A stretch of DNA of 64,000 nt from JAEXOD01 sp043805435 (GCA_043805435.1 JAZDHY010000044.1:127443-191442), one strand, 5' to 3'; numbered from the stretch's first letter, positions 51,863 to 60,947 are shown. A program made the numbers and translations. Notes: a model not told the origin generated them from the letters alone.

Positions 51863-52858
51863 ATGAGCTACCCGTTTATTAAGATGCCGGACAAAGTTAT
51901 TTTGGACGACCAATCAGCTACACCACAATTTGGTAGATTTACCGTCCAACCTTTAGAGAGAGGATATGGAGTAACTTTAGGTAACTCGTTAAGAAGAGTA
52001 CTTTTATCATCTTTAACCGGTGCTGCTTTCACTGCAATTAGGATAGATGGTGTGTTACACGAATTTACTACTATTCCTGGCGTTTTAGAAGATGTTACTG
52101 ATATAATTCTTAACTTAAAAAAAGTTAGACTTAAATTGGTTAATAAAAAAGCTATTAAATTAGAAATATCTGTAGATGGACCCTGCGAATTAACAGCAGG
52201 CGATATTTGTAAGTTTTCACCAGACATAGAAATATTAAATCCTGACCAACATATAGCAAATATTAATTCGGAAGGTAAGTTTGTAATGGAATTAAGATTT
52301 GGCATTGGTAAAGGATATGTACCAAGTACTGAACAGGTTATTGTTGATCAAATGATTGGATTAATTCCAATGGATTCTATCTTTACACCTATTGTTAATG
52401 TACGTTATGATATAGAAAATGTTAGAATTGGTGAAAAAAATGATTTTGAAAAATTAACGATAGAAATCACAACCGATGGTTCTATTACCCCTGAAGAAGC
52501 ATTATCAAGTTCAGCCAAAGTTTTACAAGATCATGTTAAATTATTCATTCATTTTGAAAGTGAGCCGGAAGAAACCAAAGTTGAAAACGAAAAAGACCTT
52601 GAATTTGAAAGAATTAAAAGAATTTTAAATACAAGTGTTGATGACCTTGAATTAAGCGTTCGTTCTCATAATTGTTTAAAAGCTGCTAACATTAAATCAT
52701 TAGGTGATTTAGTTAGACGTGATGAGAATGAAATGTTAAAATTTAGAAATTTTGGTAGAAAATCCTTAGCTGAATTAGTTGAAATTGTTGAAAATTACAA
52801 CTTGGAATTTGGAATGGATGTTGATAAATATGTTAATGAAAAAAAAGAGAATAATTAA
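51863..52858 (+). CDS. rpoA: DNA-directed RNA polymerase subunit alpha
   Basis: A 331-residue protein. The N-terminal assembly domain has FTVQPLERGYGVTLGNSLRRVLLSSL. The C-terminal DNA- and activator-binding domain has LELSVRSHNCLKAANIKSLGDLV and FGRKSLAELVEIV. The dimer nucleates polymerase assembly. It is flanked by rpsD and rplQ. Confidence 0.98.
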   Translation: MSYPFIKMPDKVILDDQSATPQFGRFTVQPLERGYGVTLGNSLRRVLLSSLTGAAFTAIRIDGVLHEFTTIPGVLEDVTDIILNLKKVRLKLVNKKAIKLEISVDGPCELTAGDICKFSPDIEILNPDQHIANINSEGKFVMELRFGIGKGYVPSTEQVIVDQMIGLIPMDSIFTPIVNVRYDIENVRIGEKNDFEKLTIEITTDGSITPEEALSSSAKVLQDHVKLFIHFESEPEETKVENEKDLEFERIKRILNTSVDDLELSVRSHNCLKAANIKSLGDLVRRDENEMLKFRNFGRKSLAELVEIVENYNLEFGMDVDKYVNEKKENN

Positions 52859-52879
52859 ACTGAAATTTAAGGTAAAATA

Positions 52880-53404
52880 ATGAGACACAGAGTTAAAGGT
52901 AATCACTTAGGAAGAACATACAGCCATCGTTTAGCATTATTGAAATCATTAACTACGGCGTTACTTCTTCATAAAAAAATAAAAACAACTGTTGCTAAAG
53001 CTAAAGAAGCTAGAACATTTATTGAACCTTTAATTACAAAGGCAAAAGTAGATTCAGTAGCAAATAGAAGATTTATTGCACGTTTTGTAAATGATAAAGA
53101 AGCTGTTAAAGAATTGTTTGGCGACATTCGTGAAAAAATATTAGACCGTAAAGGTGGATATTTAAGAATTATTAAATTAGGTTTTAGACGAGGTGATGCC
53201 GCTGAAGTTGCTATTCTTGAATTTGTTGATTATAATACCGGTACTGCTGCTAAAGAACCAAAAAAAGAAGCAGTTGATACAAAAAAATCTACTGTAAAAG
53301 TAGATAATGCTAAGGTTCAAGATGCTACTGTAATTGAAGAAACTGTTAATAAACCTGTTGTTGAAAAAGTTGAAACTATTGAAGATACTAAGGAAAACAA
53401 CTAA
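52880..53404 (+). CDS. rplQ: 50S ribosomal protein L17 with C-terminal extension
   Basis: A 174-residue protein. Residues 1-117 are standard L17 (MRHRVKGNHLGRTYSHRLALL to RRGDAAEVAILEFVDY). The last 50 or so residues are an added low-complexity tail rich in K, E, V, D and T. Longer L17 tails of this kind are common in the Bacteroidota superphylum. It is the last gene of the ribosomal super-operon, before a strong terminator. Confidence 0.96.
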   Translation: MRHRVKGNHLGRTYSHRLALLKSLTTALLLHKKIKTTVAKAKEARTFIEPLITKAKVDSVANRRFIARFVNDKEAVKELFGDIREKILDRKGGYLRIIKLGFRRGDAAEVAILEFVDYNTGTAAKEPKKEAVDTKKSTVKVDNAKVQDATVIEETVNKPVVEKVETIEDTKENN

Positions 53405-53424
53405 TATATTTTATTGATTTATTA

Positions 53425-53461
53425 AAAAGAGTAATCGTATTACGATTGCTCTTTTTTTTTT
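53425..53461 (+). terminator. Intrinsic terminator of the ribosomal super-operon
   Basis: The arms AGAGTAATCGT (53428-53438) and ACGATTGCTCT (53442-53452) form an 11-bp stem with one G-U pair and a 3-base loop, extended by A/T pairs and followed by a run of at least ten Ts. The U-tract ends only a few bases before the engB start codon. Confidence 0.85.
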
Positions 53462-53466
53462 GTATT

Positions 53467-54057
53467 ATGAGCGAAGTTCAATTTGTAAAATCCGTATTTC
53501 ATTTACCAGATTTACCAAAAGAAAACATAAGTGAAGTTGTTTTATGTGGTAGGTCTAATGTTGGTAAATCGACTTTTATAAATTCTTTTTTTAACAAAAA
53601 GAATTTAGCAAAGGTAAGCTCTACTCCGGGGAAGACGCGTTCTATTAACTATTATTTAGTTGAAAACAAATATTATGTTGTCGATTTACCCGGTTTTGGT
53701 TATGCAAAAATAGCTAAAACCGAACGAGAGAGTTGGGAAAAGTTAATAAGTGGTTATCTTAAAGGACATAGAAATATTTCTTTTGTTTTTCATTTTATTG
53801 ACTCAAGAATTGAACCTACAAAATTAGATCATTTGTTATATGATTTTATTAAATCACAAAATTTAAATTATATTGCAGTTCTAAGTAAAGTAGATAAATT
53901 AAAACAATCTGAACTTGCTGAAGCTAAAAGAAATATTTCTAAAGCATTTAGCGATTTAGTGCTTGGTGAAAATTTATTTTTGCATTCGGGAGTAAAAGGT
54001 ACCGGAAAAAATGAAATAAATAAGCTTTTAGTTAATTATTATTATCCAAAGAATTGA
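53467..54057 (+). CDS. engB: Ribosome biogenesis GTPase EngB/YsxC
   Basis: A 196-residue GTPase needed for 50S assembly. Motifs are G1 GRSNVGKSTF, G3 DLPGFGYAK and G4 SKVDKLK, which has S in place of the usual N-T start, as common in this family. I start it at ATG 53467 (MSEVQFVKSVFHLPDLP); an upstream in-frame start at 53446 lies inside the terminator stem and is unlikely. No Shine-Dalgarno is possible because the leader is the terminator U-tract. Confidence 0.92.
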   Translation: MSEVQFVKSVFHLPDLPKENISEVVLCGRSNVGKSTFINSFFNKKNLAKVSSTPGKTRSINYYLVENKYYVVDLPGFGYAKIAKTERESWEKLISGYLKGHRNISFVFHFIDSRIEPTKLDHLLYDFIKSQNLNYIAVLSKVDKLKQSELAEAKRNISKAFSDLVLGENLFLHSGVKGTGKNEINKLLVNYYYPKN

Positions 54058-54082
54058 ATAATTTTAATTATTTAATTAAATT
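54054..54082 (+). promoter_or_regulatory. Weak candidate promoter before the GAF protein gene
   Basis: TTGAAT (54054-54059) and TAAATT (54077-54082) with a 17-base spacer. In such AT-rich DNA this match is weak evidence, but the 58-base gap after engB is long for this operon. Confidence 0.3.
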
Positions 54083-54115
54083 TAAAGATTATATAATTTA
54101 TAAGATAAATTTTTA

Positions 54116-55993
54116 ATGGAACTAAATAACAGATTAAAGAAAAGACTTGCTATTTTTTTATTTTTCCCATTTTTATCCATATTAACATTGGTTACTGATG
54201 ATATTACTATTCGTGTAATATCATCTTGTATTATTGTTGTTTGGGCAGGAATATTTATTTTTGTTCGTGATGCTTCTAAATTAGATGAAGTTATTGACGA
54301 AAAAGATATCAACAGTAATGAACCAAAAACAACCTCAATAGTAACCAAAAAGGGAGATTTAATACCTGATTTTGGTGAAGGCGTAAAAATAGTCAAAAAA
54401 GATGAATCATCGTCTGATAATGCTGAAATTAGTATTGATGCATTTCTCAATTCTGAAGACAAACCTTTTCAAAAACCCCGCGATTTTAAAAAGAAATATG
54501 AAGAAATAGCTCAAAAAGACATGTTACGCAGTGTTGGGAACGAAGAGCAATTTAATTTTGTTTTAGAAATTATTTTGGAAATTATTAAAGAAATATTTGG
54601 TGCAAATACTGCCTTATTTTATTGGTATAATAAATCTAAAAAACGGTTAACACTTGAAAAATATGTATCCGAAAGCGGTGCTATTAGCGAGCAAAAGCTT
54701 ATTTTAGAAGATGATATTTTAAGTAAAATCGCTCAGTCTGAAGAACCGGAAGTTTTGTCTAACATTCCTTCAAATTCCGAAGTAGATAACATTAGATATT
54801 ATACTTCACCACAGTCAATTAAAAGTTTTGCCGGTGTTCCATTGTTTTTTGAAAAAAAGATAACCGGAATCTTGGCTGTCGATTCAACGTCAAGTTGTGC
54901 TTATGGGATTGAACATATCTATTCACTTGGACGTTTTGTGAGGATTATTTCAATTATCATTGCTTTATTTGAAGAAAAAAGCAGCGACACACAAGCAGAA
55001 AAAAGACTCGAATCATTATTAGGAGTTATTAATTCGGATTTGCAATTTAATACCGAAAATGAACTAGCCGATTTGGTTGAACATTCCGCACGAAATATTG
55101 TTGATTGGGATGCATTAAGTTTTATTTATTTTTATCCTAACGAAAAGAAATTTAAGGCAATTAAAGTAATAAATAAAACTACACTGCAATATATTGAGCA
55201 GGGAACCATAATAGAATTAGATAATACTTTGGTAGGAAAAGTTATTAAAAACAGAACTCCCATTAAGATTGATGATAGTTCTACAAACACGGTTCCTAGA
55301 TATAACAAAAGCGAATATATTCAATTTGAAGGTTCCTTTTTAGCTATTCCTTTGGCTTATGAAGACGAGACATATGGTGTTGTTTGTTTTGAAAATCTTA
55401 AAAAACAGTATTTTACTAATAATGACATGAAAATATTAAAACATGCAGTAAAATTGTATGCCTTTGTTGTTTTTTCATATTCATCACAGGCTGTTTTAAA
55501 AGATTTATTAACGGTAGATACTGAAACTAAAGTTTTAAATAAATCGGAATTTGTGGATAGAGTAAAACTACAATTGCAATTTGTTAAAGAGTTTAATGTT
55601 AATTGTGCTTTGGTTCTATTAAATATTGATGAATTTGTTGATGAAAACACATTGTTTGACGGTAATGTTTACCCAAAAGTTATGAAGGCAATTGTTGACT
55701 TAGTTAAAGCAGAAACTTCACACAATAATATATTTGGAAGACTTTCGAGTAGAGTGTTTGGAATATTTATTACAAACAGCAGTACAAATGATGCATTTGC
55801 ATGGGCAGAAAAAATTAGATTAAAAATTGCACGTAAACCATTAAATGTTATAAGTAATCAATCTATGTACACTATATCGTTAGGCGTTGCCGGTGCAAAT
55901 TCCGATAAATCATTAGAGTCTATTTTAGATGATGCCGAACTTGCTTTAAAAAAGGCAATTGAAAAAGGCGGAAATAATACAAAAGTTGCATAA
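54116..55993 (+). CDS. Membrane-anchored GAF protein with degenerate GGDEF domain
   Basis: A 625-residue protein. Two membrane segments lie at about residues 10-27 and 32-50. Two GAF-like sensor domains follow, about 140-280 (with SIKSFAGVPLFFEKKITGILAVDS) and 300-455 (with FEGSFLAIPLAYEDETYGVVCFEN). The C-terminal part (about 470-620) has a GGDEF fold, with LNKSEFVDRVKLQL at the start and ISLGVAGA near the end. The catalytic GGDEF loop is replaced by RLSSRVFGI, so cyclic-di-GMP synthesis is unlikely. A role as an inactive sensor or scaffold is inferred. It is 12 bases before deoB. Confidence 0.75.
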   Translation: MELNNRLKKRLAIFLFFPFLSILTLVTDDITIRVISSCIIVVWAGIFIFVRDASKLDEVIDEKDINSNEPKTTSIVTKKGDLIPDFGEGVKIVKKDESSSDNAEISIDAFLNSEDKPFQKPRDFKKKYEEIAQKDMLRSVGNEEQFNFVLEIILEIIKEIFGANTALFYWYNKSKKRLTLEKYVSESGAISEQKLILEDDILSKIAQSEEPEVLSNIPSNSEVDNIRYYTSPQSIKSFAGVPLFFEKKITGILAVDSTSSCAYGIEHIYSLGRFVRIISIIIALFEEKSSDTQAEKRLESLLGVINSDLQFNTENELADLVEHSARNIVDWDALSFIYFYPNEKKFKAIKVINKTTLQYIEQGTIIELDNTLVGKVIKNRTPIKIDDSSTNTVPRYNKSEYIQFEGSFLAIPLAYEDETYGVVCFENLKKQYFTNNDMKILKHAVKLYAFVVFSYSSQAVLKDLLTVDTETKVLNKSEFVDRVKLQLQFVKEFNVNCALVLLNIDEFVDENTLFDGNVYPKVMKAIVDLVKAETSHNNIFGRLSSRVFGIFITNSSTNDAFAWAEKIRLKIARKPLNVISNQSMYTISLGVAGANSDKSLESILDDAELALKKAIEKGGNNTKVA

Positions 55994-56005
55994 AAGGAAT
56001 ATAAT

Positions 56006-57166
56006 TTGAACAATGTAATTGCAATTATTTTAGACGGAGTTGGCATTGGTGAACTTCCTGATGCTGGATATTATGGCGATAAAGGTAGTAATACCATTGT
56101 AAATATAGCTAATATGGTAGGTGAATTAACATTACCTAATTTAGAAAACTTTGGTTTAGGAAATATTGCGGAAATTAAAGGAGTAAATAAAACAGAAAAC
56201 CCTTTAGCTTCTTATGGAAAAATGAACGAAATTTCTATTGGTAAAGATTCAACAACAGGACATTGGGAATTGGGTGGTTTTGCCGTAACAAAAGAATTTC
56301 CGCTATTCCCTCAAGGGTTTCCAAAAGAAATTGTTGATAAGTTTTTAACGTTAACCGGCTATAGTGCAATTTTAGGAAATAAACCGGCTAGCGGAACTGA
56401 AATACTTATAGAGTTGGGAGACGAGCACGTTAAAACCGGAAATCCGATTGTATATACTTCGGGTGATTCTGTTTTTCAAATTGCAGCGCACGAAGATATT
56501 ATTCCGCTTGCAAGATTGTATGAAATTTGTGATATTGCACGTACCAAAGTTATGGTTGGACCAAATGCCGTTGGCAGAATAATTGCAAGACCTTTTATTG
56601 GAGTGAGCGGTAGTTATAATAGAACAACAAACAGAAAAGATTTTTCTTTAGATCCTTTTGAGGATACAATTTTGGACGTACTTTATAAATCAAATATTCC
56701 TACAATTGCAATTGGTAAAATAAATGATTTATATAATTACAGAGGTATAACCAATCAAGTTAAAAGTAAGTCTAATAACCAAGGTATTGATTTAATTATT
56801 AAATATTCAAAAGAGAGCAAAAATAGTTTAATTTATGCCAATTTAGTAGATTTTGATGTATATTACGGACATAGAAATGACCCTGTTGGATTTGCAAAAG
56901 CGTTGATTGAATTTGATAATAGGTTACCGGAAATATTAGAGAATATGGATAGTACCGATTTATTACTTATTTCAGCAGATCATGGAAATGATCCGACATC
57001 AATTAGTACAGATCATAGTAGAGAATATGTTCCGATATTTATGTATCAAAAAGAACTTGACGGTAGAAATTTAGGAATAAGGGATACTTTTTCGGACTTT
57101 GCGCAGACTATTGCGCATTTTTTTAAGATAAATAATTCTCTTTTAGGGAAATCGATGTTAAATTGA
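56006..57166 (+). CDS. deoB: Phosphopentomutase
   Basis: A 386-residue enzyme of the alkaline phosphatase superfamily that interconverts ribose-1-phosphate or deoxyribose-1-phosphate and the 5-phosphates in nucleoside breakdown. Metal ligand motifs are IILDGVGIGELPDA at the N-terminus, SADHGNDP and TDHSREYVP near the C-terminus, and the phosphorylated threonine lies in KDSTTGHWE. It starts with TTG at 56006. The next two genes encode microcompartment vertex proteins, which is an unusual neighbourhood. Confidence 0.95.
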   Translation: MNNVIAIILDGVGIGELPDAGYYGDKGSNTIVNIANMVGELTLPNLENFGLGNIAEIKGVNKTENPLASYGKMNEISIGKDSTTGHWELGGFAVTKEFPLFPQGFPKEIVDKFLTLTGYSAILGNKPASGTEILIELGDEHVKTGNPIVYTSGDSVFQIAAHEDIIPLARLYEICDIARTKVMVGPNAVGRIIARPFIGVSGSYNRTTNRKDFSLDPFEDTILDVLYKSNIPTIAIGKINDLYNYRGITNQVKSKSNNQGIDLIIKYSKESKNSLIYANLVDFDVYYGHRNDPVGFAKALIEFDNRLPEILENMDSTDLLLISADHGNDPTSISTDHSREYVPIFMYQKELDGRNLGIRDTFSDFAQTIAHFFKINNSLLGKSMLN

Positions 57167-57190
57167 TTTTTAAAAGATATAGAGGTTAAT

Positions 57191-57469
57191 TTGATATTAG
57201 GAAAAGTTATTGGTACAGTATGGTCAACCCGAAAAGATGAAAAATTAGTAGGTTCTAAGTTTTTAATTGTAAAACAAATAGAACTTGACTATACAATGAC
57301 AAAAAATTTTGTTGTTGCAGTCGATTCGGTTGGAGCGGGTGTTGGAGAAATTGTTCTTGTTGCGCAAGGTAGTAGTGCGCGGCAGACAACTATTACGCAT
57401 AATAAACCTGTTGATGCTGTAATTATGGCAATTGTTGATAAATTAGATGTTGTTGAAAAGAAAAAATAG
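57191..57469 (+). CDS. EutN/CcmL family microcompartment vertex protein (copy 1)
   Basis: A 92-residue BMC-P (pentamer) protein. Hallmarks are ILGKVIGTVWSTRKDEKLVG at the start, FLIVKQIEL, VAVDSVGAGVGEIVLVAQGSSAR and DAVIMAIVDKLDV. These proteins cap the corners of bacterial microcompartment shells. It starts with TTG, 24 bases after deoB and 5 before a second copy. The expected BMC-H shell hexamers are not in the window. Confidence 0.9.
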   Translation: MILGKVIGTVWSTRKDEKLVGSKFLIVKQIELDYTMTKNFVVAVDSVGAGVGEIVLVAQGSSARQTTITHNKPVDAVIMAIVDKLDVVEKKK

Positions 57470-57474
57470 AGACT

Positions 57475-57759
57475 ATGGTATTAGGAAGAGTAATTGGAAC
57501 AATTTGGGCAACTAAAAAGTATGAATCTTTAGTTGGATTCAAAATGCAATTAGTACAGCCTTTAAATGCAGAAAAAACTAGTATTGGAGAACCCATTATT
57601 GCAGTTGATACAATAGGGGCAGGACCCGGAGAAATTATTTTTTATGCTACGGCAAGCGAAGCAGTTATTCCAATGCATGTAGATATGGCTCCGGTAGATG
57701 CTTCAATTGTTGGAATAGTGGATACAATAAATTCAGAAATTAGATTGGAGGAAATATAA
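57475..57759 (+). CDS. EutN/CcmL family microcompartment vertex protein (copy 2)
   Basis: A 94-residue paralogue of the preceding gene: VLGRVIGTIWATKKYESLVG, AVDTIGAGPGEIIFYATASEA and DASIVGIVDTIN. The two are clearly diverged, so they are not a recent duplication and may form mixed vertices. The stop abuts the sigma factor start at 57760 without any gap, which shows one transcript. Confidence 0.9.
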   Translation: MVLGRVIGTIWATKKYESLVGFKMQLVQPLNAEKTSIGEPIIAVDTIGAGPGEIIFYATASEAVIPMHVDMAPVDASIVGIVDTINSEIRLEEI

Positions 57760-58614
57760 TTGAAAATAACTAAACAGTACACCAATCGTGAAAGTCAGTC
57801 ACTTGATAAGTATCTTCAGGAGATAGGTAAGGTAGATTTATTATCGCCTGAACAAGAAATTGAATTAGCTATACAAATTAAAAAAGGGAACCAGGTTGCC
57901 TTAGAACAATTAGTAAAAGCAAATTTAAGATTTGTTGTTAGTGTTGCTAAACAATATCAAAATCAAGGTTTGTCCTTGGGTGATTTAATAAACGAAGGAA
58001 ACCTTGGCTTAATAAAAGCGGCTAAACGATTTGATGAAACGAGAGGATTTAAGTTTATTTCGTATGCTGTATGGTGGATAAGACAATCAATCTTACAGGC
58101 ATTGGCTGAACAATCCAGAATAGTTAGATTACCGTTGAACAGAGTTGGAGCTTTAAATAAAATTAGTAAAGCTTATAGCAATCTGGAACAGGAATATGAA
58201 CGCGAACCTAGTGCTACTGAGTTAGCAAAAGAGTTAGATATGGATTTTAACGAAGTTGCTGATACATTAAAAATATCAGGTCGTCATGTATCCATGGATG
58301 CTCCTTTTGCCACAGGTGAAGATAATAGGCTGTTGGATGTTTTATCTAACGATTCACAACCTTCTCCGGATCATAATTTGATGAGCGATTCGTTGAAAAA
58401 TGAAATAGAAAGAGCTCTTTCTACATTAACAGAACGTGAAGCTGAAGTTATAAAGTTGTATTTTGGATTAAATAAAGAACATTCTTTAACTTTAGAAGAA
58501 ATTGGTGAAAAATTTAATTTAACTCGTGAAAGAGTAAGACAAATTAAGGAAAAAGCAATACGCAGGCTGCGTCATGCTTCTAGAAGTAAAAACTTACGTG
58601 CGTATTTAGGTTAA
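57760..58614 (+). CDS. rpoD: Primary RNA polymerase sigma factor (short RpoD/SigA)
   Basis: A 284-residue group 1 sigma factor lacking region 1.1. Region 1.2 is SLDKYLQEIGKVDLLSPEQEI. Region 2 has NLRFVVSVAKQYQNQGLSLGDLINEGNLGL and FKFISYAVWWIRQSI. Region 3 has ALAEQSRIVRLPLNRV. Region 4.2 is SLTLEEIGEKFNLTRERVRQIKEKA. This compact form is typical of Bacteroidota and relatives. It starts with TTG directly at the previous stop. It should recognise the TTGnnn-N17-TATATT elements seen in the window. Confidence 0.95.
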   Translation: MKITKQYTNRESQSLDKYLQEIGKVDLLSPEQEIELAIQIKKGNQVALEQLVKANLRFVVSVAKQYQNQGLSLGDLINEGNLGLIKAAKRFDETRGFKFISYAVWWIRQSILQALAEQSRIVRLPLNRVGALNKISKAYSNLEQEYEREPSATELAKELDMDFNEVADTLKISGRHVSMDAPFATGEDNRLLDVLSNDSQPSPDHNLMSDSLKNEIERALSTLTEREAEVIKLYFGLNKEHSLTLEEIGEKFNLTRERVRQIKEKAIRRLRHASRSKNLRAYLG

Positions 58615-58629
58615 TTTTAATTTTTACAA

Positions 58630-59331
58630 ATGGAAAAATTAACTATTAAAATATTGTTTTTAGGATTAATATCCCTGTTAATTAATTTAACAGGGTGTTC
58701 TTCCTCCTCATTAACTCCACGTTATGGACAAAAAACAAAAGATAAGTCAATTACAAAACATAAATTTCAGGATACTGTTAATATTAATAGTTTTAGGGAT
58801 TCGATGATGGTATCCGAAGAAATTTCCGATTCGTTATACGATTTAATTGATATAGACGATGACCCGTATATTTCGGTAAAAATAAATAAAGATTCTGTTA
58901 TTGCAATGCTAAACCGAACGGGTAATACCACAAATATTACCGAACGTGATAAAGTGCTTTTTGAAGTAATTAAATATTTAGATACTCCATATCATTATGG
59001 TGGAAACACAAAAAACGGGTTAGATTGTTCGGCCTTTACGGGAAGTGTATATAAAAATTCGTTACAAATGGACTTGCCTCGTTCTTCTTCCGATCAGTAT
59101 TCGGTAGGGAATAAAATCAGCAATCAAGATAATTTAAAATTTGGTGATTTGGTGTTTTTTAAAACACGTAGAAGAAGGTCAGTTAGTCATGTAGGAATTT
59201 ATTTAGGCGAAAGATTATTTGCTCATGCAAGTTCATCTTCAGGTGTTATAATTTCTTCTTTGGATGAAACTTATTATAAAAAAAGATATGTTGGTGCCCG
59301 TCGAATAGTTGAAAATATTACAATTAAATAA
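58630..59331 (+). CDS. NlpC/P60 family lipoprotein, cell-wall hydrolase
   Basis: A 233-residue lipoprotein. A hydrophobic signal segment ends in the lipobox LTGC (cysteine at about 23). Residues about 110-225 form an NlpC/P60 peptidase: the catalytic cysteine in GLDCSAFTGSVYK, a histidine in SVSHVGIYLG and a polar third residue in FAHASSSSG. Such enzymes cut D-glutamyl-diaminopimelate bonds in peptidoglycan. It follows the sigma factor by 15 bases and is probably the last gene of that operon. Confidence 0.9.
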   Translation: MEKLTIKILFLGLISLLINLTGCSSSSLTPRYGQKTKDKSITKHKFQDTVNINSFRDSMMVSEEISDSLYDLIDIDDDPYISVKINKDSVIAMLNRTGNTTNITERDKVLFEVIKYLDTPYHYGGNTKNGLDCSAFTGSVYKNSLQMDLPRSSSDQYSVGNKISNQDNLKFGDLVFFKTRRRRSVSHVGIYLGERLFAHASSSSGVIISSLDETYYKKRYVGARRIVENITIK

Positions 59332-59433
59332 AATATCCCCCTCAATGATATTACGTTAAATATTAAAATATTTAATTTTATTCAAAATCTTTCTAAATTT
59401 CAAAAAAAAAATCTAATTTAATGTAAAAATAAA

Positions 59434-59462
59434 TTGCATAAATTTAACTATTAAGTTAAATT
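59434..59462 (+). promoter_or_regulatory. Candidate promoter of fumC
   Basis: TTGCAT (59434-59439) and TAAATT (59457-59462) with a 17-base spacer; predicted start near 59469. The -35 equals that of the tRNA promoter at 22364. AAGGAG precedes the fumC ATG. Confidence 0.45.
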
Positions 59463-59486
59463 TGTTAAAATTACAAAAGGAGAAAT

Positions 59487-60875
59487 ATGGAATATAGAAT
59501 CGAGTCGGATACAATGGGCGAAATTGAAGTGCCTGTAAACATGTATTATGGTGCACAGACAGCAAGGAGTTTGGAAAATTTTAAAATCGGCGGCGAAAGA
59601 TTTCCAAGAGAATTAATAAGAGCTTTGGGAATATTAAAAAAAGCTGCTGCAATTATTAATAATCAGCTTGGGACAATTAGTTTGGAAAAAACCGAACTAA
59701 TTGTAAAAGCTTCGGATGAAGTTATTGAAGGCAAATTGGATGACCATTTTCCTTTAGTGGTTTGGCAGACAGGCAGCGGTACACAAACAAATATGAATGC
59801 TAATGAAGTAATTTCGAACCGGGCAATTGAAATTGCAGGTGGTATTGTTGGTAGTAAAAAACCAATTCATCCCAATGACGATGTAAATAAAGCTCAATCC
59901 TCAAATGACACATTTCCTACTGCAATGCATATTGCAGCAGTTGAACAAATTTATAACAAGCTAATTCCAATGGTGACAGAATTAAGGGATTCTTTGGCAA
60001 AAAAAGAGGAAGAATTTAAAGACATTATTAAAATTGGAAGAACTCATTTAATGGATGCAGTACCTCTTACTTTAGGGCAGGAATTTAGCGGTTACGTTCA
60101 GATGCTTAATAATAATTTAGATAGAATTGCCGGGTGTTTGCCACGTTTGTGCCAGCTTGCCTTAGGCGGTACTGCAGTTGGAACGGGATTAAACACTCAT
60201 CCTAAATTTGCAGAATTATCGGCGCAAAAAATTGCCGAATTAACGGGAAAACCATTTACCAGCGCACCAAACAAATTTGAAGCATTAGCCGCACACGATG
60301 CTTTGGTTGAAACAAGCGGAGTATTAAAAACACTTGCTGTTTCATTAATGAAAATAGCAAACGATATTAGATGGCTGGGAAGCGGTCCGCGCTGCGGAAT
60401 TGGGGAGCTTATTTTGCCTGCAAATGAACCGGGCAGTTCAATAATGCCGGGTAAAGTTAATCCTACTCAATCGGAAGCAATGACAATGGTTTGTGCTCAA
60501 GTGATGGGTAATGATGTTGCTGTTACTTTTGGTGGTGCAAGCGGTAATTTTGAATTAAATGTGTTTAAGCCGGTGATAATTTATAATGTGTTACAGTCAA
60601 TTAGACTGCTTGCCGATGCATGTGAAAGTTTTAAAGAACATTGTGTTGACGGAATAGAAGCAAATAATGCTGTTATAGAAAATCATCTAAAAAATTCTTT
60701 AATGCTGGTTACTGCTTTAAATCCGCATATAGGTTACGATAATGCTGCAAAAGTTGCAAAAAAAGCTTACAATGAAAATAAAACATTAGAAGACGCAGCC
60801 TTTGAACTTGGATTATTAACAAGAGAGAAATTTAAAGAAGTGGTAAAACCGGAAACTATGTTAGGTCCAAAATAA
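59487..60875 (+). CDS. fumC: Class II fumarate hydratase
   Basis: A 462-residue enzyme of the citric acid cycle that interconverts fumarate and malate without an iron-sulfur cluster. It has TGSGTQTNMNANEVISNRA, the catalytic region GRTHLMDAVPLTLGQEFSGY and the mobile loop GSSIMPGKVNPTQSEA, the superfamily signature. The glutamine- and methionine-rich features separate it from aspartase and argininosuccinate lyase. It appears to be transcribed from its own promoter. Confidence 0.96.
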   Translation: MEYRIESDTMGEIEVPVNMYYGAQTARSLENFKIGGERFPRELIRALGILKKAAAIINNQLGTISLEKTELIVKASDEVIEGKLDDHFPLVVWQTGSGTQTNMNANEVISNRAIEIAGGIVGSKKPIHPNDDVNKAQSSNDTFPTAMHIAAVEQIYNKLIPMVTELRDSLAKKEEEFKDIIKIGRTHLMDAVPLTLGQEFSGYVQMLNNNLDRIAGCLPRLCQLALGGTAVGTGLNTHPKFAELSAQKIAELTGKPFTSAPNKFEALAAHDALVETSGVLKTLAVSLMKIANDIRWLGSGPRCGIGELILPANEPGSSIMPGKVNPTQSEAMTMVCAQVMGNDVAVTFGGASGNFELNVFKPVIIYNVLQSIRLLADACESFKEHCVDGIEANNAVIENHLKNSLMLVTALNPHIGYDNAAKVAKKAYNENKTLEDAAFELGLLTREKFKEVVKPETMLGPK

Positions 60876-60947
60876 ATAATGTTAATAAAACTTATTGTTT
60901 AATCAAAATGTTTTATATTAATACATAAATTAAAATAAGAGGTTTTT

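Noticed and set aside
53446..53466. Upstream in-frame start for EngB
   Set aside because: It would lie inside the stem and U-tract of the terminator, and the added residues are not part of the conserved family.
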